Origin: CAZLBC01 sp964557575
GTDB lineage: Bacteria; Planctomycetota; Phycisphaerae; SM23-33
DNA length: 58,186 nt
Assembly (NCBI GenBank): GCA_964557575.1
Contig: CAZLBC010000025.1
Span: forward strand, 1-58,186
Reading direction: 5' to 3'
The position numbers were made by a program, and so were the translations under genes. Under the pieces are notes generated by a model. It did no database searches. It saw only the letters and a program-made list of their open reading frames with translations, and was not told the DNA's origin. The stretch's first letter is position 1, and each line of letters starts with the position of its first letter. Shown in pieces: positions 1 to 12,209 of the stretch.

Positions 1-2948
<2,948 letters not shown>

Positions 2949-2952
<4 letters not shown>

Positions 2953-4574
2953 GGTTTCGACTCCCCGTGTTCGACCGCGGCGGCCACGAATGCCCGAAAC
3001 AGCGGGTGGGCGTCGATGGGCCGGCTCTTGAATTCGGGATGGGCCTGCGTCGCGACGAACCACGGGTGGTCCCGCAGTTCCACGATTTCGACGAGGCGGC
3101 TGTCGGGATTGGTGCCGCTGATGATCATGCCGTGTTCCTCGAGTATCTCTCGCATGTTCGGGTTTACCTCGTAGCGGTGGCGGTGGCGCTCGCGAACAAT
3201 TTCGGCATTGTAGGCCTCCCGGGCCTTCGTTTTCTGCCGCAGGCCGCAGGCGTACTCGCCCAGCCGCATCGTCCCGCCCTTGGCGGTCACCTGCTGCTGG
3301 GCGTCCATGAGGACCACGAATGCCCGCGCCAGGTCGCCGGTGCCCTCCTCGTCGAACCACTCTCCGCTGATCGCGTCGGGACAGCCGCAGACGCTCCGGG
3401 CAAACTCGACGACCGCGCACTGAAGCCCGTAACAGATACCGAGATAGGGTACCCGGTGCTCCCGCGCCCAGCCCGCCGCCCGCATCTTGCCCGCGCTGCC
3501 GCGGATGCCGAAACCGCCCGGCACCAGGACGCCGTCGACGCCGCCGAGGACCTCGTCCGGGTCGCCGGCTTCGAGGTCCTCGGCTTCCACCCGGCGTATC
3601 GTGACCGCGCGGCGGTTGGCGATCCCGCCGTGGGCGATCGCCTCGTAGATGGACTTGTACGAGTCGGTCAGCGATATGTACTTGCCGACCACGGCGATCT
3701 CCACCGCGCCGTCCGGGTTGATCAGCACCTCCAGCATGTCATGCCAGTCCGCCAGGTCGGGCTCGGTGCCGCCGAGCCCGAGGTGCTCGCAGACGACCTC
3801 GTCGAGCCCCTGCTCGTGCAGCATGATCGGGACCTGGTAAATGGAATGTTCAACGTCGCGCTCGATGAAGACGCGATCGGTGCTCACGTTGCAGAACATC
3901 GCTATCTTGGACCGGGCCGCGTCGTCGACCTCCTCCGCGCAGCGGCAGACCAGGATGTCGGGCTGGACGCCGATTTCCCTGAGCTTCTGGACGGAATGCT
4001 GGGTGGGCTTGGTCTTGATCTCGCCCGACGTCTGCAGGTAGGGAATCAGTGTCATGTGCAGAAAGAGGACGTCATGCGCGGACCGCTCGAGACCGAACTG
4101 CCTGACCGCCTCGAGGTAGGGCAGGCCCTCGATGTCGCCGACCGTCCCGCCGAGTTCGACGAAGATGATATCCGTTTCGTCGGATTCCAGCCGGAGCCAC
4201 GATTCCTTTATCGCGTCGGTGATGTGGGGGACCACCTGCACGGTGGCCCCGAGAAACGCGCCGCGCCGCTCTTTTTCGATGACGCCGGAGTAGATCGAAC
4301 CGGTGGTGATATTCGATTCCCGGGACATGGGGCGGCCGACGAACCGCTCGTAGTGGCCCAGGTCGAGATCGGTCTCGGCGCCGTCGTCGGTGACGTACAC
4401 CTCCCCGTGCTGGAACGGGTTCATCGTGCCCGGATCGACGTTTATGTAGGGATCCATCTTGAGCATGCGGACCCGCAGGCCGCGCCGCACGGCCAGAAGG
4501 CCCAGTGATGCCGCGGTAAGGCCCTTGCCCAGGGATGATACCACGCCGCCGGTGATGAATATGAACGTGCTCAT
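2949..4574 (-). CDS. pyrG: CTP synthase
   Basis: Converts UTP to CTP using glutamine-derived ammonia and ATP. 541 residues, the usual length. The N-terminal synthetase domain starts MSTFIFITGGVVSSLGKG with the P-loop-like GKGLTAAS, and contains the substrate motifs DPYINVDPGTMNPFQHGEV and GGTVGDIEG. The C-terminal class I GATase has GICYGLQ (nucleophile Cys) and QAHPEFKSRP. The start ATG overlaps the purF stop as ATGA, and its own TGA overlaps the carA GTG, so the gene is fully embedded in the operon. Nothing unusual in catalytic residues. Confidence 0.97.
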
Positions 4575-6232
4575 GATTGCTCCGTGTCGCTCCCGGTTGT
4601 TCCGTCCCCCGTATCCGCCGGGGGTGCCGCGGGCGTCTGCCCGGGCGATGCACCGCCGTCCGGCGCGAAGACCCGTCCCGCCACTCCCGCGTCCCGGTTC
4701 CGGCGGGCCGTTTCCATCAGGCGCTCGCCCCACGGCGTCGGGTAGCGTCCGGTGACGCATCCGAGGCAGAGGGTGTCGTTGGCGCACCCGATGCACGGCC
4801 CCAGCGACGCCACGTCGAGATACCGCAGGCTGTCGATGCCCAGTTCCGCGGCCATCTCCCGGAGGACCGGTTCGGGTACCGTCCCCGCGCAGCCGTCCCC
4901 CGTGAACCGCGGGGCGAACAGCTCGGACAGGGAGGACATGTCGATGCCGTAAAAGCAGGGAGCCACGATCGGCGGGCACGCCACGCGGACGTGAATTTCC
5001 GCGGCCCCGCCGTCTTCGCGGAGCTGCGTGACCAGCGACCTGAGCGTGGTCGCGCGGACGATGGAATCCTCGACCAGGAGCACCCGCTTGCCATCGAGCA
5101 CCGAGGGCAGGGGGGTGTACTTGCTCCACACGCTCCGCCCCCGGGTGGTCTCGGGCTGGATAAAGGTGCGGCCGACGTACCGGTTCCGCATCACCCCCTC
5201 CAGACAGGGAAGCCCCATCCTGAACGCGTACGCCGCGGCCGCCGCCTTGGCCGTGTCCGGGACCGGCACGATGACGCAGTCGTCGCCCGGCGCCAGGTCC
5301 TCGGCGTCCGCCAGCGCCTCCCCCGTCCGGTTACGGCACCGGTAGACCGGGCTGCCGTCGATGCTGCCGGCTACGTTGGCGAAGTAGATCCACTCGAAGA
5401 AACACCGGGCCGTCTTCTGTTGCGGCGCGAACCGCTCGGTCCGGATCTCACCGTCCTCGACGATGACCATCTGTCCCGGTGCGACGTGGCGGATATCCGT
5501 GAAGCCCAGGTTCCGCAGGGCGACCGACTCGCTGGCCGCCGCGAAGAGCTTGCCCTGGGCCGACCAGCACAACGGGCGCATGCCGAGCGGGTCCCGGGAG
5601 ACGAACATCCTGCCCAGGGCGTCCAGGTACGCGATGGTGTACGCGCCGTCCAGGTCTTCGGCCATGGAGTCCATCACCGATTGCAGGTCGGGACGGCTGT
5701 CGCCGCGGAGCCGGTAGGAGAGCAGGTGCATGAGGATCTCGGTGTCGGTGTCGAGCGAGCAGTGGTAGAAGTGCTTCGACAGCAGCCGCTGCCTGAGGTC
5801 GGGGTAGTTGGCGAGCGTCCCGTTGAAGGCGAAGCTGAACCACTTCCAGAGACGGCCGTGGTGGCGCTCGAACGGCTGGGCGTAGCGGGTGTCGTCGGCG
5901 CCGCAGGTGGCGTACCGCGTGTGGCCGATGCCGGCCGACCCCGCGTATTCGTCCAGGATGGAACGACACTTCTCGGCGTGGGTCATGCGGAAGACTTCGC
6001 CGACGGACCCGATGTCCTTGAAGGTGTCCAGCAACTGGGACCGGGCGACGTTGTACGTACTGATCCCGGCCGCGAGCTGGCCCCTGTTCTGCAGGTCCAT
6101 GAGCATCGTCGGCAGCAGGGGGGCGATATTGCCGTCGGCGGCGAGGTCGTCGGCACGGCCGCCGACGCTTACCGGCGCATCGAGCCGGTAGAGTGCCGCC
6201 ACGCCGCATTCATGGCCGATCTGTTCACCCAT
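4571..6232 (-). CDS. purF: Amidophosphoribosyltransferase
   Basis: First committed step of purine synthesis: transfers glutamine amide nitrogen to PRPP to give phosphoribosylamine. 553 residues. The N-terminal Ntn-hydrolase glutaminase has its nucleophile Cys9 in the sequence HECGVAAL, so the first eight residues are probably a cleaved propeptide. The C-terminal phosphoribosyltransferase domain has the PRPP loop VLLVEDSIVRATT near residue 380. Cysteines in CIGCANDTLCLGC near residue 477 resemble the Fe-S ligands of the Bacillus-type enzyme. It is the first gene of purF-pyrG-carA-carB, joining purine and pyrimidine steps in one transcript. The low-complexity Pro/Ala/Gly/Thr tail of about 35 residues is not conserved in the family as I know it. 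Confidence 0.95.
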   Translation of the reverse strand: MGEQIGHECGVAALYRLDAPVSVGGRADDLAADGNIAPLLPTMLMDLQNRGQLAAGISTYNVARSQLLDTFKDIGSVGEVFRMTHAEKCRSILDEYAGSAGIGHTRYATCGADDTRYAQPFERHHGRLWKWFSFAFNGTLANYPDLRQRLLSKHFYHCSLDTDTEILMHLLSYRLRGDSRPDLQSVMDSMAEDLDGAYTIAYLDALGRMFVSRDPLGMRPLCWSAQGKLFAAASESVALRNLGFTDIRHVAPGQMVIVEDGEIRTERFAPQQKTARCFFEWIYFANVAGSIDGSPVYRCRNRTGEALADAEDLAPGDDCVIVPVPDTAKAAAAAYAFRMGLPCLEGVMRNRYVGRTFIQPETTRGRSVWSKYTPLPSVLDGKRVLLVEDSIVRATTLRSLVTQLREDGGAAEIHVRVACPPIVAPCFYGIDMSSLSELFAPRFTGDGCAGTVPEPVLREMAAELGIDSLRYLDVASLGPCIGCANDTLCLGCVTGRYPTPWGERLMETARRNRDAGVAGRVFAPDGGASPGQTPAAPPADTGDGTTGSDTEQS

Positions 6233-6896
6233 AGCGTTTTAATCCAAAACATAACCAATTCTTAAGAAAGGGCTTGTGTGAATGGTCGCCGATGCGTCGA
6301 TACGGGAGGCGGGCCGTCTTTGGGGGATACGCTTCTCTTGTCCGCGACAGGTGCGGTACGCCCGATGTCGAAAACATCCGTGTTACGCTGTTCACGCTCC
6401 GGTAAGGATACACGGAAAGGATAACGTGTCAATACCGTAAATCTTTTCGCGCAAAAAACCGACTTCGCAAGCGGTTTCAATCAACTCCGCGAGCGCCGCA
6501 GCGGGTGCGTTTCCCTCAACACACCGTCCGTTACTGTTGTGATCAACAGTAATCATCGCTTCATTACCAAACTTCAGGGAACTCATAGTCATCTTGACAC
6601 ACGCGGATCAATTGCGCACTGCTCTACTCATACGTTTCACGGCAGGCGAAGCGGGACGTATGCGCGAACTTTCGCTTGTTGATTCATGGGGTGCCTTCAG
6701 AAGCCGCCCGCGTCAGTGAGACGCGAGAGTCGAGCAGTAGCCGGCCGGTAGAGTAAGGCCGCTTTGTTACCCGGTCTATGGTGATGAATCCGCCGGGGGG
6801 AGCAGGGTGGCGCAGGATGTCCGTTGTTTGAACCTTCGCACGGTAAACGGTTACAGTAAAAGGTACCTGACCCCTTTTCCTACAGTAAAAGGTACC
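6233..6896. other. Non-coding stretch upstream of purF
   Basis: About 660 bases with no convincing gene. It must hold the purF promoter near 6233-6300; the sequence is clearly more AT-rich there, but I cannot fix a single -35/-10 pair. A 66-codon open frame on the minus strand (6392-6592) has protein-like composition but no ribosome-binding site or recognisable family. The part 6640-6830 is GC-rich with short palindromes, and from about 6840 it passes into copies of a short repeat that continues past the scaffold gap. Confidence 0.4.
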
Positions 6897-7130
6897 NNNN
6901 NNNNNNNNNNNNNNNNNNNNNNNNNNNNNNNNNNNNNNNNNNNNNNNNNNNNNNNNNNNNNNNNNNNNNNNNNNNNNNNNNNNNNNNNNNNNNNNNGGTA
7001 AACGGTTACAGTAAAAGGTACCTGACCCCTTTTCCTACAGTAAAAGGTACCTGACCCCTTTTCCTGACCTGACCCCTTTTCCTGACCCCTTTTCCCCCCC
7101 GGGTAAACGGTTACAGTAAAAGGTACCGGT
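6841..7130. repeat. Tandem/clustered GGTACCTGACCCCTTTTCC repeat (interrupted by gap)
   Basis: The unit AAAGGTACCTGACCCCTTTT, usually preceded by ACGGTTACAGTA, occurs repeatedly on both sides of the 100-N gap. The block starting GGTAAACGGTTACAG occurs before the gap, directly after it, and again near 7103. Short CTGACCCCTTTTCC units follow in tandem at 7058-7095. A related copy (AAAAGGTACCTGACCCATCC) lies at 51719. Such repeats resemble REP/RAYT-type dispersed elements, but no transposase is present here. The assembly gap probably reflects collapse of these repeats. Confidence 0.7.
6897..6996. other. Scaffold gap (100 N)
   Basis: A run of exactly 100 N inside a cluster of short repeats; its true length is unknown. 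Confidence 0.99.
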
Positions 7131-7162
7131 CCTTTTTTCCTTGAACAGGATCGCCGGCGATA

Positions 7163-7927
7163 TCACTCCAGCGGCTTAATGTAAATGTTGCGGAACTGGA
7201 CGAGGCTCGACGCCGGGCTCATGTTCCCGGTCTTTTTATTGACGCCGCCGTGGTGCTGCAGGGCGATCGGCCCCGCGGCCGGGATGCCGGGGACCTGCGC
7301 GTTTTCGATGACCGTTTTGCCGTTCAGGACGGTGGTAACCCGGTCGCCACTGACGGTGATATCGAAGGCGTTCCACTCGCCGACGGGATTGTCGGCCTTC
7401 ACCTTCGGGACGGCGGCCGCCCGGACGGCGGGGGGGTTCTTTTTGTTGTTGCGGACGCCCCACATCTCGCCGGAGCCGCACGGCCAGCACCAGATGTTGA
7501 CCTGCGCCGTCCCCGCGCCGCGGAGAAAGATACCGGAGTCCGCGTTGGGCGTCGGTTTCTTGATGACCTTCCCGTCGGCTCCCTTCTTGTAGGTCCCGTC
7601 CGGGAGGATGGTGGGCATGGGATAGAGGCCGCTGGTCTTCTTGAATCGCCACTCGACGTGGAGCTTGAAATCCTTGAATGCCCGTTCCGTCACGAGGTTT
7701 TTGTTGCCCTTCGCCTCCGAGGCGGCGTCGTAGTCGATGACCCCGTCGACGACCTTCCAGTGGCCGTTATCGCCCTTCGGCACCTTCCAGCCGTCGAGGT
7801 TTTTGCCGTTGAACAGGGAGATATAGCCTTCAGTGAGCAGTTGTTTCGCATCGAGTGCCGCAGTCTCGCCGGCGCCGGCGCAGGCGGCAAGTAGGCATAC
7901 CGTCGTGATGGTCGCATAACGTTTCAT
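7163..7927 (-). CDS. DUF1080-like (3-keto-disaccharide hydrolase-like) lipoprotein
   Basis: Secreted glycan-related protein of the DUF1080 / LamG-like jelly-roll type, abundant in planctomycetes and relatives; the family includes 3-keto-glycoside hydrolases. 254 residues from the ATG at 7927, which has an AGGAG site 8-9 nt upstream; an earlier ATG at 7957 lacks one. The N-terminus MKRYATITTVCLLAAC is a lipoprotein signal with lipobox LAAC. Typical family motifs follow: ISLFNGKNLDGWKV, then DSGIFLRG, GEWNAFDITV and GPIALQHHGG. It stands alone, with repeat-rich DNA downstream and an oppositely unrelated transporter upstream. Substrate unknown. Confidence 0.85.
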   Translation of the reverse strand: MKRYATITTVCLLAACAGAGETAALDAKQLLTEGYISLFNGKNLDGWKVPKGDNGHWKVVDGVIDYDAASEAKGNKNLVTERAFKDFKLHVEWRFKKTSGLYPMPTILPDGTYKKGADGKVIKKPTPNADSGIFLRGAGTAQVNIWCWPCGSGEMWGVRNNKKNPPAVRAAAVPKVKADNPVGEWNAFDITVSGDRVTTVLNGKTVIENAQVPGIPAAGPIALQHHGGVNKKTGNMSPASSLVQFRNIYIKPLE

Positions 7928-8033
7928 GTCCCGTCTCCTCTGGTGGTATGGTGTCACACAACTATACCCGCCGGCGGCCGGGCAGACAAACGGAAATCGG
8001 CCTCCCGCGAACGTGTTGCCCGCCCGCGCCGTG

Positions 8034-9881
8034 TCACTCTGCGGTATCGGCCGTCGCGTCGGCCTGCTCGGCGTCTTCGTGCTCGTGCATGTGCTGCGGC
8101 CAGTCGCTGCCGCTCAGCAGGCCCTGGGCGACGTTCGCGAGGTGGTCGCCGATCTTTTCCATGTTCTGGAGAAAGTCGATGTACACCAGGCCGGAGAGCT
8201 GGTGGCTCTCGCCGTTGTTCAGGCGGTCGACGTGGTTTTCCCGGAACCGGCGGTCCAGCTCGTTGATCGTCCCCTCCGACTCCAGGGCCAGGACCGCGTG
8301 TTCCCGGTTCATGCACTCGAAGGCTTCGATCACGTGGCCGAACATCGTCATGGTCTCGTCGCTGATCCGGTCGATTTCCTCGTCGGTGTTCGGCCCCAGG
8401 TCGTACTTCTTGTCGGTTTTACGCTGGGTTATTTCCACGATGTTCATCGCGTGGTCCGCGACCCGCTCGATGTCGTTGACGCTGTGGAGGAGCACCGGCT
8501 GAATGCCCGCGATATCGGGCGGTATTTCTTTCTGGGACAGCCCGACCAGGTACCGGGTGATTTCCGTCTGGTATTCGTCGGTGGCGTCCTCCAGGCTTGC
8601 CACTTTCTTCGCCTGCCGGGTGTCGCCCTCGCGGAATCCCCGCGCGGCCACGTCAACCGCCCGGCGGGCGGTACGCAGCATGTCGACGATTTCCTTCCGT
8701 ATCTGGGAAATCGCCAGGGCGGGCGTCTCAAGCAGGTGCTCATCGAGGGTCACCCGCCGGAATTCCTCCTCGTCGCTGCGTGTCGGGAGAATCCGTTCGA
8801 TCAGGCCCGCGAACTGCCGCGTGAAGGGCAGGACGATCAGGGCCGCGATGAGGTTGAACATCGTGTGGGCCAGGGCGATCGAGGGGTAGATGTCTACCAG
8901 GCCGGCCACGGCGCCCTCGTGCTGGAGGACCGGGAGCACCGATTTGAGGACATCGAGATAGAGGAATTCGATAAAGACCGGGTACAGTCCCACGTAGGTC
9001 AGGGTGAATACGATCCCGGCGCCGGTGATGTTGAACAGGGCGTGTGCCATTGCGGCGCGCTTCGCCACCCGGTTGGACCGGAGGGCGGCGAGTTGGGCGG
9101 TGATCGTCGTGCCGATGTTATCCCCCAGCACGAAGGGGATGCAGACGCGCAGGACGTCGCCGTAATCGTCGCCGAATCCACCGTGGCCCGCCAGGATCAC
9201 CAGCATGGTTATCGAGGCCGATGAACTCTGGACGATCACCGTCACCAGCGTGCCGGCCAGCAGCGCCAGGAACGGCCGGTCGCCGATGGCCAGCAGGAAA
9301 TCCCGGAAGGGCGACTCCTCCTTGCTGCCCAGGTCGCCCACGCTGTCCTTCATGATTCCCAGCCCGATGAAGACCAGGCCGATCCCGAGAAAGATGCGCC
9401 CGATCTGCCGGGTCCGCGACGAGCGGAAAAAGACGGTAAGGGTGAAGCCGATGGCCACGAAGAGGCCGGCGTAGTGCGTGATCTTCAGGTGCTGGAACGC
9501 GGCGAACGCCGAGACGATCCAGATGGTGAATGTCGTGCCGATATTCGCCCCGAGAATCACCGGTATCGCCTGGACGAGCGTAATCAGGCCCGCGCTGATA
9601 AGCCCGATGAGAATGACCGTGGTTGCCGAGCTGGACTGGATAATCGAGGTGACGCCGGTGCCGACCAGCAATCCCTTCGGGGGACTGCTGGTGGCGTTTT
9701 CGAGCATTTTCCGGAGCCGTTCGCCGGACGCATTTTTAAGCCCCTCGGAGAGATAATCCATGCCGAAGATGAAAAGAGCCAGTCCGCCCAGGATACCGAA
9801 GGCCATTTCCACGGCATTGACCGAGGCCAGGAAGATCGGGTTCATTTGTTCTAACTCCATTTCAGGCAGAATCTTGTGCAA
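8034..9881 (-). CDS. Na/Pi cotransporter family protein with C-terminal PhoU-like domain
   Basis: Inner-membrane sodium/phosphate symporter of the NptA/YjbB type. About 615 residues. The two inverted Na_Pi_cotrans repeats each carry the signature QSSSA (IIQSSSATT near residue 81 and IVQSSSASI near 222), with matching GANIGTT and GDNIGTT motifs. Many hydrophobic helices fill residues 20-380. The last 200 residues form a hydrophilic helical PhoU-like domain (SVNDIERVADHAMNIVE and NMEKIGDHLANVA). The real start may be ATG codon 9 or 14 (MELEQMNPIF) rather than the first Met; no strong ribosome site decides. The extreme C-terminus is His/Glu/Asp-rich, possibly metal binding. Confidence 0.9.
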   Translation of the reverse strand: MHKILPEMELEQMNPIFLASVNAVEMAFGILGGLALFIFGMDYLSEGLKNASGERLRKMLENATSSPPKGLLVGTGVTSIIQSSSATTVILIGLISAGLITLVQAIPVILGANIGTTFTIWIVSAFAAFQHLKITHYAGLFVAIGFTLTVFFRSSRTRQIGRIFLGIGLVFIGLGIMKDSVGDLGSKEESPFRDFLLAIGDRPFLALLAGTLVTVIVQSSSASITMLVILAGHGGFGDDYGDVLRVCIPFVLGDNIGTTITAQLAALRSNRVAKRAAMAHALFNITGAGIVFTLTYVGLYPVFIEFLYLDVLKSVLPVLQHEGAVAGLVDIYPSIALAHTMFNLIAALIVLPFTRQFAGLIERILPTRSDEEEFRRVTLDEHLLETPALAISQIRKEIVDMLRTARRAVDVAARGFREGDTRQAKKVASLEDATDEYQTEITRYLVGLSQKEIPPDIAGIQPVLLHSVNDIERVADHAMNIVEITQRKTDKKYDLGPNTDEEIDRISDETMTMFGHVIEAFECMNREHAVLALESEGTINELDRRFRENHVDRLNNGESHQLSGLVYIDFLQNMEKIGDHLANVAQGLLSGSDWPQHMHEHEDAEQADATADTAE

Positions 9882-10253
9882 AATTTAATAGGATCCGGCC
9901 ATCCGTCCCGGGCAGACAGTCCCCCGGTTGCGAGGATGATATATGGCCGGTTGACGGGACGCAAGCGAATATTAAGAGAACGTTAAAAAAATCTCAAGGA
10001 CCGTGTTTCCGCCGCCGTGCGTGTCGCCGGTATGCCGGTTCGCACCGCCGTGACCGGTTGGAGAAAGGGCCGAAAAAAAGAAATTAGTGTTTGCTAAATG
10101 GACGACTCCCTATAGAATTTTCTTTCAATAAGCGTTTAACCTGCGTCGGTGTTCTGCGCGCGAATCGCGAGGATATTCATAAAGACCGACGCCGGGCCGT
10201 GACGATACAACAGGTAGATACGGTGTGACGGAGGTTCTGTTCCGAACAGATAT
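9882..10253. other. Divergent intergenic region
   Basis: About 370 bases between the Na/Pi transporter (minus) and a DUF1571-like gene (plus). It must hold both promoters. An AT-rich stretch at 10083-10125 (TTGCTA then CCCTATAGAAT) is a plausible plus-strand promoter, and TCTGTTCCGAACAGA at 10236-10250 is a small inverted repeat immediately before the start codon. No RNA gene recognised. Confidence 0.4.
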
Positions 10254-11135
10254 ATGCGACGTCTTGTATACAAACTGCTGAGAACGAACCGGGGCGTGCG
10301 CGTGCTTGTCGGAGCGCTCCTGGTCGCCATGGGCCTGCTGATGTTTCTCGTCCCGTCGGGCGCGAAAATAAGGGAAGAGCGGGCACGCACCATCGACCTT
10401 GATCAGATCGAGAGCGAGCGGCACCCCGTCATCGAGCTGGCGAAAACGAATCACCTCGCGCTCCTCGAGCGGTGCATGGAAGAATGGGAACAGAAGGACA
10501 TCGGTTCCTACACCTGCACGTTCAAGAAACAGGAACGAATCGGGGATGATCTCAGAAAGCGCCAGGTCATCGCCGTCAAGTTTCGGCCCGAACCGTTTTC
10601 CGTGGCGATGACGTGGAAAGAAAACCCGCCGACCGGGGACACCCTGGTCTATGTTGCGGGTAAGTACGGGGACAAGAACGGGAAGAGCCAGATGGTCGTG
10701 CGTCCCGCCAACATACTGCTCCGCAAGCTGGTCGGCGGTTCGGTCAAGCGGCTGCCCGACTGCAAGACGGCCATGAAGAACACCCTCAGGCCGTGTACCG
10801 AGTTCGGTTTCGCCAACAGCCTCCGGAGCCTCTACGACGTCTACCGCGAAGGGCACGAACGGGGGGAATGCGAAGACCGGTACGGGGGCGTCGCCGAGAT
10901 CGCCGGCCGCCAGTGCGTGGTTCTCGAGCGGTATCTCAACGGCGACCGGCCGTCCTATCCGGCCTACAAGACCCTCGCCTACATCGACCTGGAACACCTG
11001 ATTCCCCTCCGTATCGACGGGTACGACCGCAACGGGGAACTGTTATGCTACTACCAGTTCGACGACATCAACTTCAACGCCGGGCTCTCCGATGACGACT
11101 TCACCCCGGCCGCAAACGGCATTGCAACCAAGTAA
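10254..11135 (+). CDS. DUF1571-like membrane-anchored protein
   Basis: 293 residues. An N-terminal hydrophobic segment (VLVGALLVAMGLLMFLV, about residues 18-35) should act as a signal anchor, leaving the rest outside the cytoplasm. The body resembles the DUF1571 family of planctomycetes and relatives (YTCTFKKQERI, then MTWKENPPTGD and FGFANSLRSLYDVY). Biochemical role is not known; the fold may be a lipoprotein-carrier-like beta half barrel, which is an inference. It is followed about 55 nt later by a clear paralogue, so the two are likely a tandem duplication in one operon. Confidence 0.65.
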   Translation: MRRLVYKLLRTNRGVRVLVGALLVAMGLLMFLVPSGAKIREERARTIDLDQIESERHPVIELAKTNHLALLERCMEEWEQKDIGSYTCTFKKQERIGDDLRKRQVIAVKFRPEPFSVAMTWKENPPTGDTLVYVAGKYGDKNGKSQMVVRPANILLRKLVGGSVKRLPDCKTAMKNTLRPCTEFGFANSLRSLYDVYREGHERGECEDRYGGVAEIAGRQCVVLERYLNGDRPSYPAYKTLAYIDLEHLIPLRIDGYDRNGELLCYYQFDDINFNAGLSDDDFTPAANGIATK

Positions 11136-11190
11136 CGCCCCGTCGGGGGTATACCTCTTTTTGCTCGCTCGGGCACCGGGAGACTCACCT

Positions 11191-12093
11191 GTGAATGGAA
11201 TGAAACGGCCGTTCCTTACCGTCATCTGCTTGTCGCTTTCCCTCCTGTCGCTTTGCGGGTGCGGCGACGGTGAGCTTGTCCGCCCCCAGCCTTTCGCATC
11301 GGTCATCGAGACCCTTCCCGCGGACACGGCCGACGTTCCCGCCGACCTGCTGCGGGCCGCCCGCGGAAACCACATCCCGCTCCTGGAGCGGGCGCTGAAA
11401 AAATACGACGAGACGGGTATCAAGGGGTACACCTGCCGGCTGCGCAAGCAGGAGCGGATTAAGGGGAAGATGAAGAAGCAGCAGGTGGTACGCGTCACGT
11501 TCATGGAAGACCCCTACAGCCTCGCCATGCACTGGGAGAAGAATCCCCCCCTCGGGGACGCCCTGCTGTACGTCGAGGGCATGTACACCGACAAGAAGGG
11601 GCGGAGCCTGATGCTCGTCCGCCCGCACAGCGGCGTACTCAAGTTCCTCACCGGCGGCTCGGTGCTGAAGCTGCCCGACTGCAAGGAGGCCATGCAGAAC
11701 ACGCTGAAGCCCTGTACGCAGTTCGGCGTTCGGAACGGGCTGGAACTGCTGCTGAAATACTACCGTATCGCAGAGAAGAACGGCCACCTGAAAATGGGCT
11801 GCGGCGGCGTCACCGCGGTCGGCGGCCGGAAGTGCATCGTCCTGGTCAGGGAGATCCCCGAGAAGTCGGTGACGGCGGAGATCGACGGCGAGACCCGCGA
11901 AATCGAGTACCCGGCGAAGATCTCGGAGACCTGCCTGGATTTCGAGACCCTTCTGCCCCTCCGCATCGTCGGTTACGACTGGAACAACCGCCTGTTCTGC
12001 ACGTACGAATTCCTGGACGTCGAACTGAATCCCGGGCTGGAACCGAAGGATTTCACCCCCGCGGCGGTCGGCATCAATCCCCCGAAAAAGTGA
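11191..12093 (+). CDS. DUF1571-like lipoprotein, paralogue of the preceding gene
   Basis: About 300 residues. The start is taken as GTG 11191 (GGGAG about 8 nt upstream); ATG 11200 is equally possible, and a longer open frame upstream overlaps the preceding gene and is unlikely. The N-terminus MKRPFLTVICLSLSLLSLCGC looks like a lipoprotein or secretory signal. The body closely parallels the upstream gene: YTCRLRKQERI, MHWEKNPPLGD, LKLPDCKEAMQNTLKPCTQF, EPKDFTPAAVG. The family has no assigned activity that I can name. Both genes keep the conserved paired cysteines, including LPDCK and PCT. Confidence 0.65.
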   Translation: MNGMKRPFLTVICLSLSLLSLCGCGDGELVRPQPFASVIETLPADTADVPADLLRAARGNHIPLLERALKKYDETGIKGYTCRLRKQERIKGKMKKQQVVRVTFMEDPYSLAMHWEKNPPLGDALLYVEGMYTDKKGRSLMLVRPHSGVLKFLTGGSVLKLPDCKEAMQNTLKPCTQFGVRNGLELLLKYYRIAEKNGHLKMGCGGVTAVGGRKCIVLVREIPEKSVTAEIDGETREIEYPAKISETCLDFETLLPLRIVGYDWNNRLFCTYEFLDVELNPGLEPKDFTPAAVGINPPKK

Positions 12094-12100
12094 GCCTGCT

Positions 12101-12209
12101 GCCGTGATACGTTTTCGAACCGCCTTCACCGCCGCCCTCGCGGCGACACTGATTCTCCTCTCGACGGCCGGTCGCTCCTGGCCGAAACGCCCGCGCGGTA
12201 GCCGCAGGC
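12101..12209 (+). pseudogene. Orphan signal-peptide remnant
   Basis: Eight nt after the DUF1571-like stop a GTG/ATA start opens a reading frame whose first 25 residues (VIRFRTAFTAALAATLILLS) look like a signal peptide. It then runs into the 3' end of the convergent dihydroorotate dehydrogenase-like gene without any recognisable mature protein. I read it as the 5' stump of a third gene of this operon, cut off by rearrangement. It could also be chance; confidence is low. Confidence 0.3.

Noticed and set aside
6392..6592. 66-codon minus-strand open frame
   Set aside because: Protein-like composition but no ribosome site, no recognised family; kept only as a remark in the intergenic entry.
6841..7130. 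CRISPR array
   Set aside because: Repeats are short, partly overlapping and directly abutting, without spacers of constant length; no cas gene in the window.
10125..10997. 290-codon minus-strand open frame
   Set aside because: Antisense of the DUF1571-like gene, whose plus-strand reading has a paralogue next door.
12091..12128. TGA after the second DUF1571-like gene followed by Ala-Cys-Cys
   Set aside because: The following frame is low-complexity and short, and the alternative frame gives a better signal peptide; no hairpin with the shared apex.
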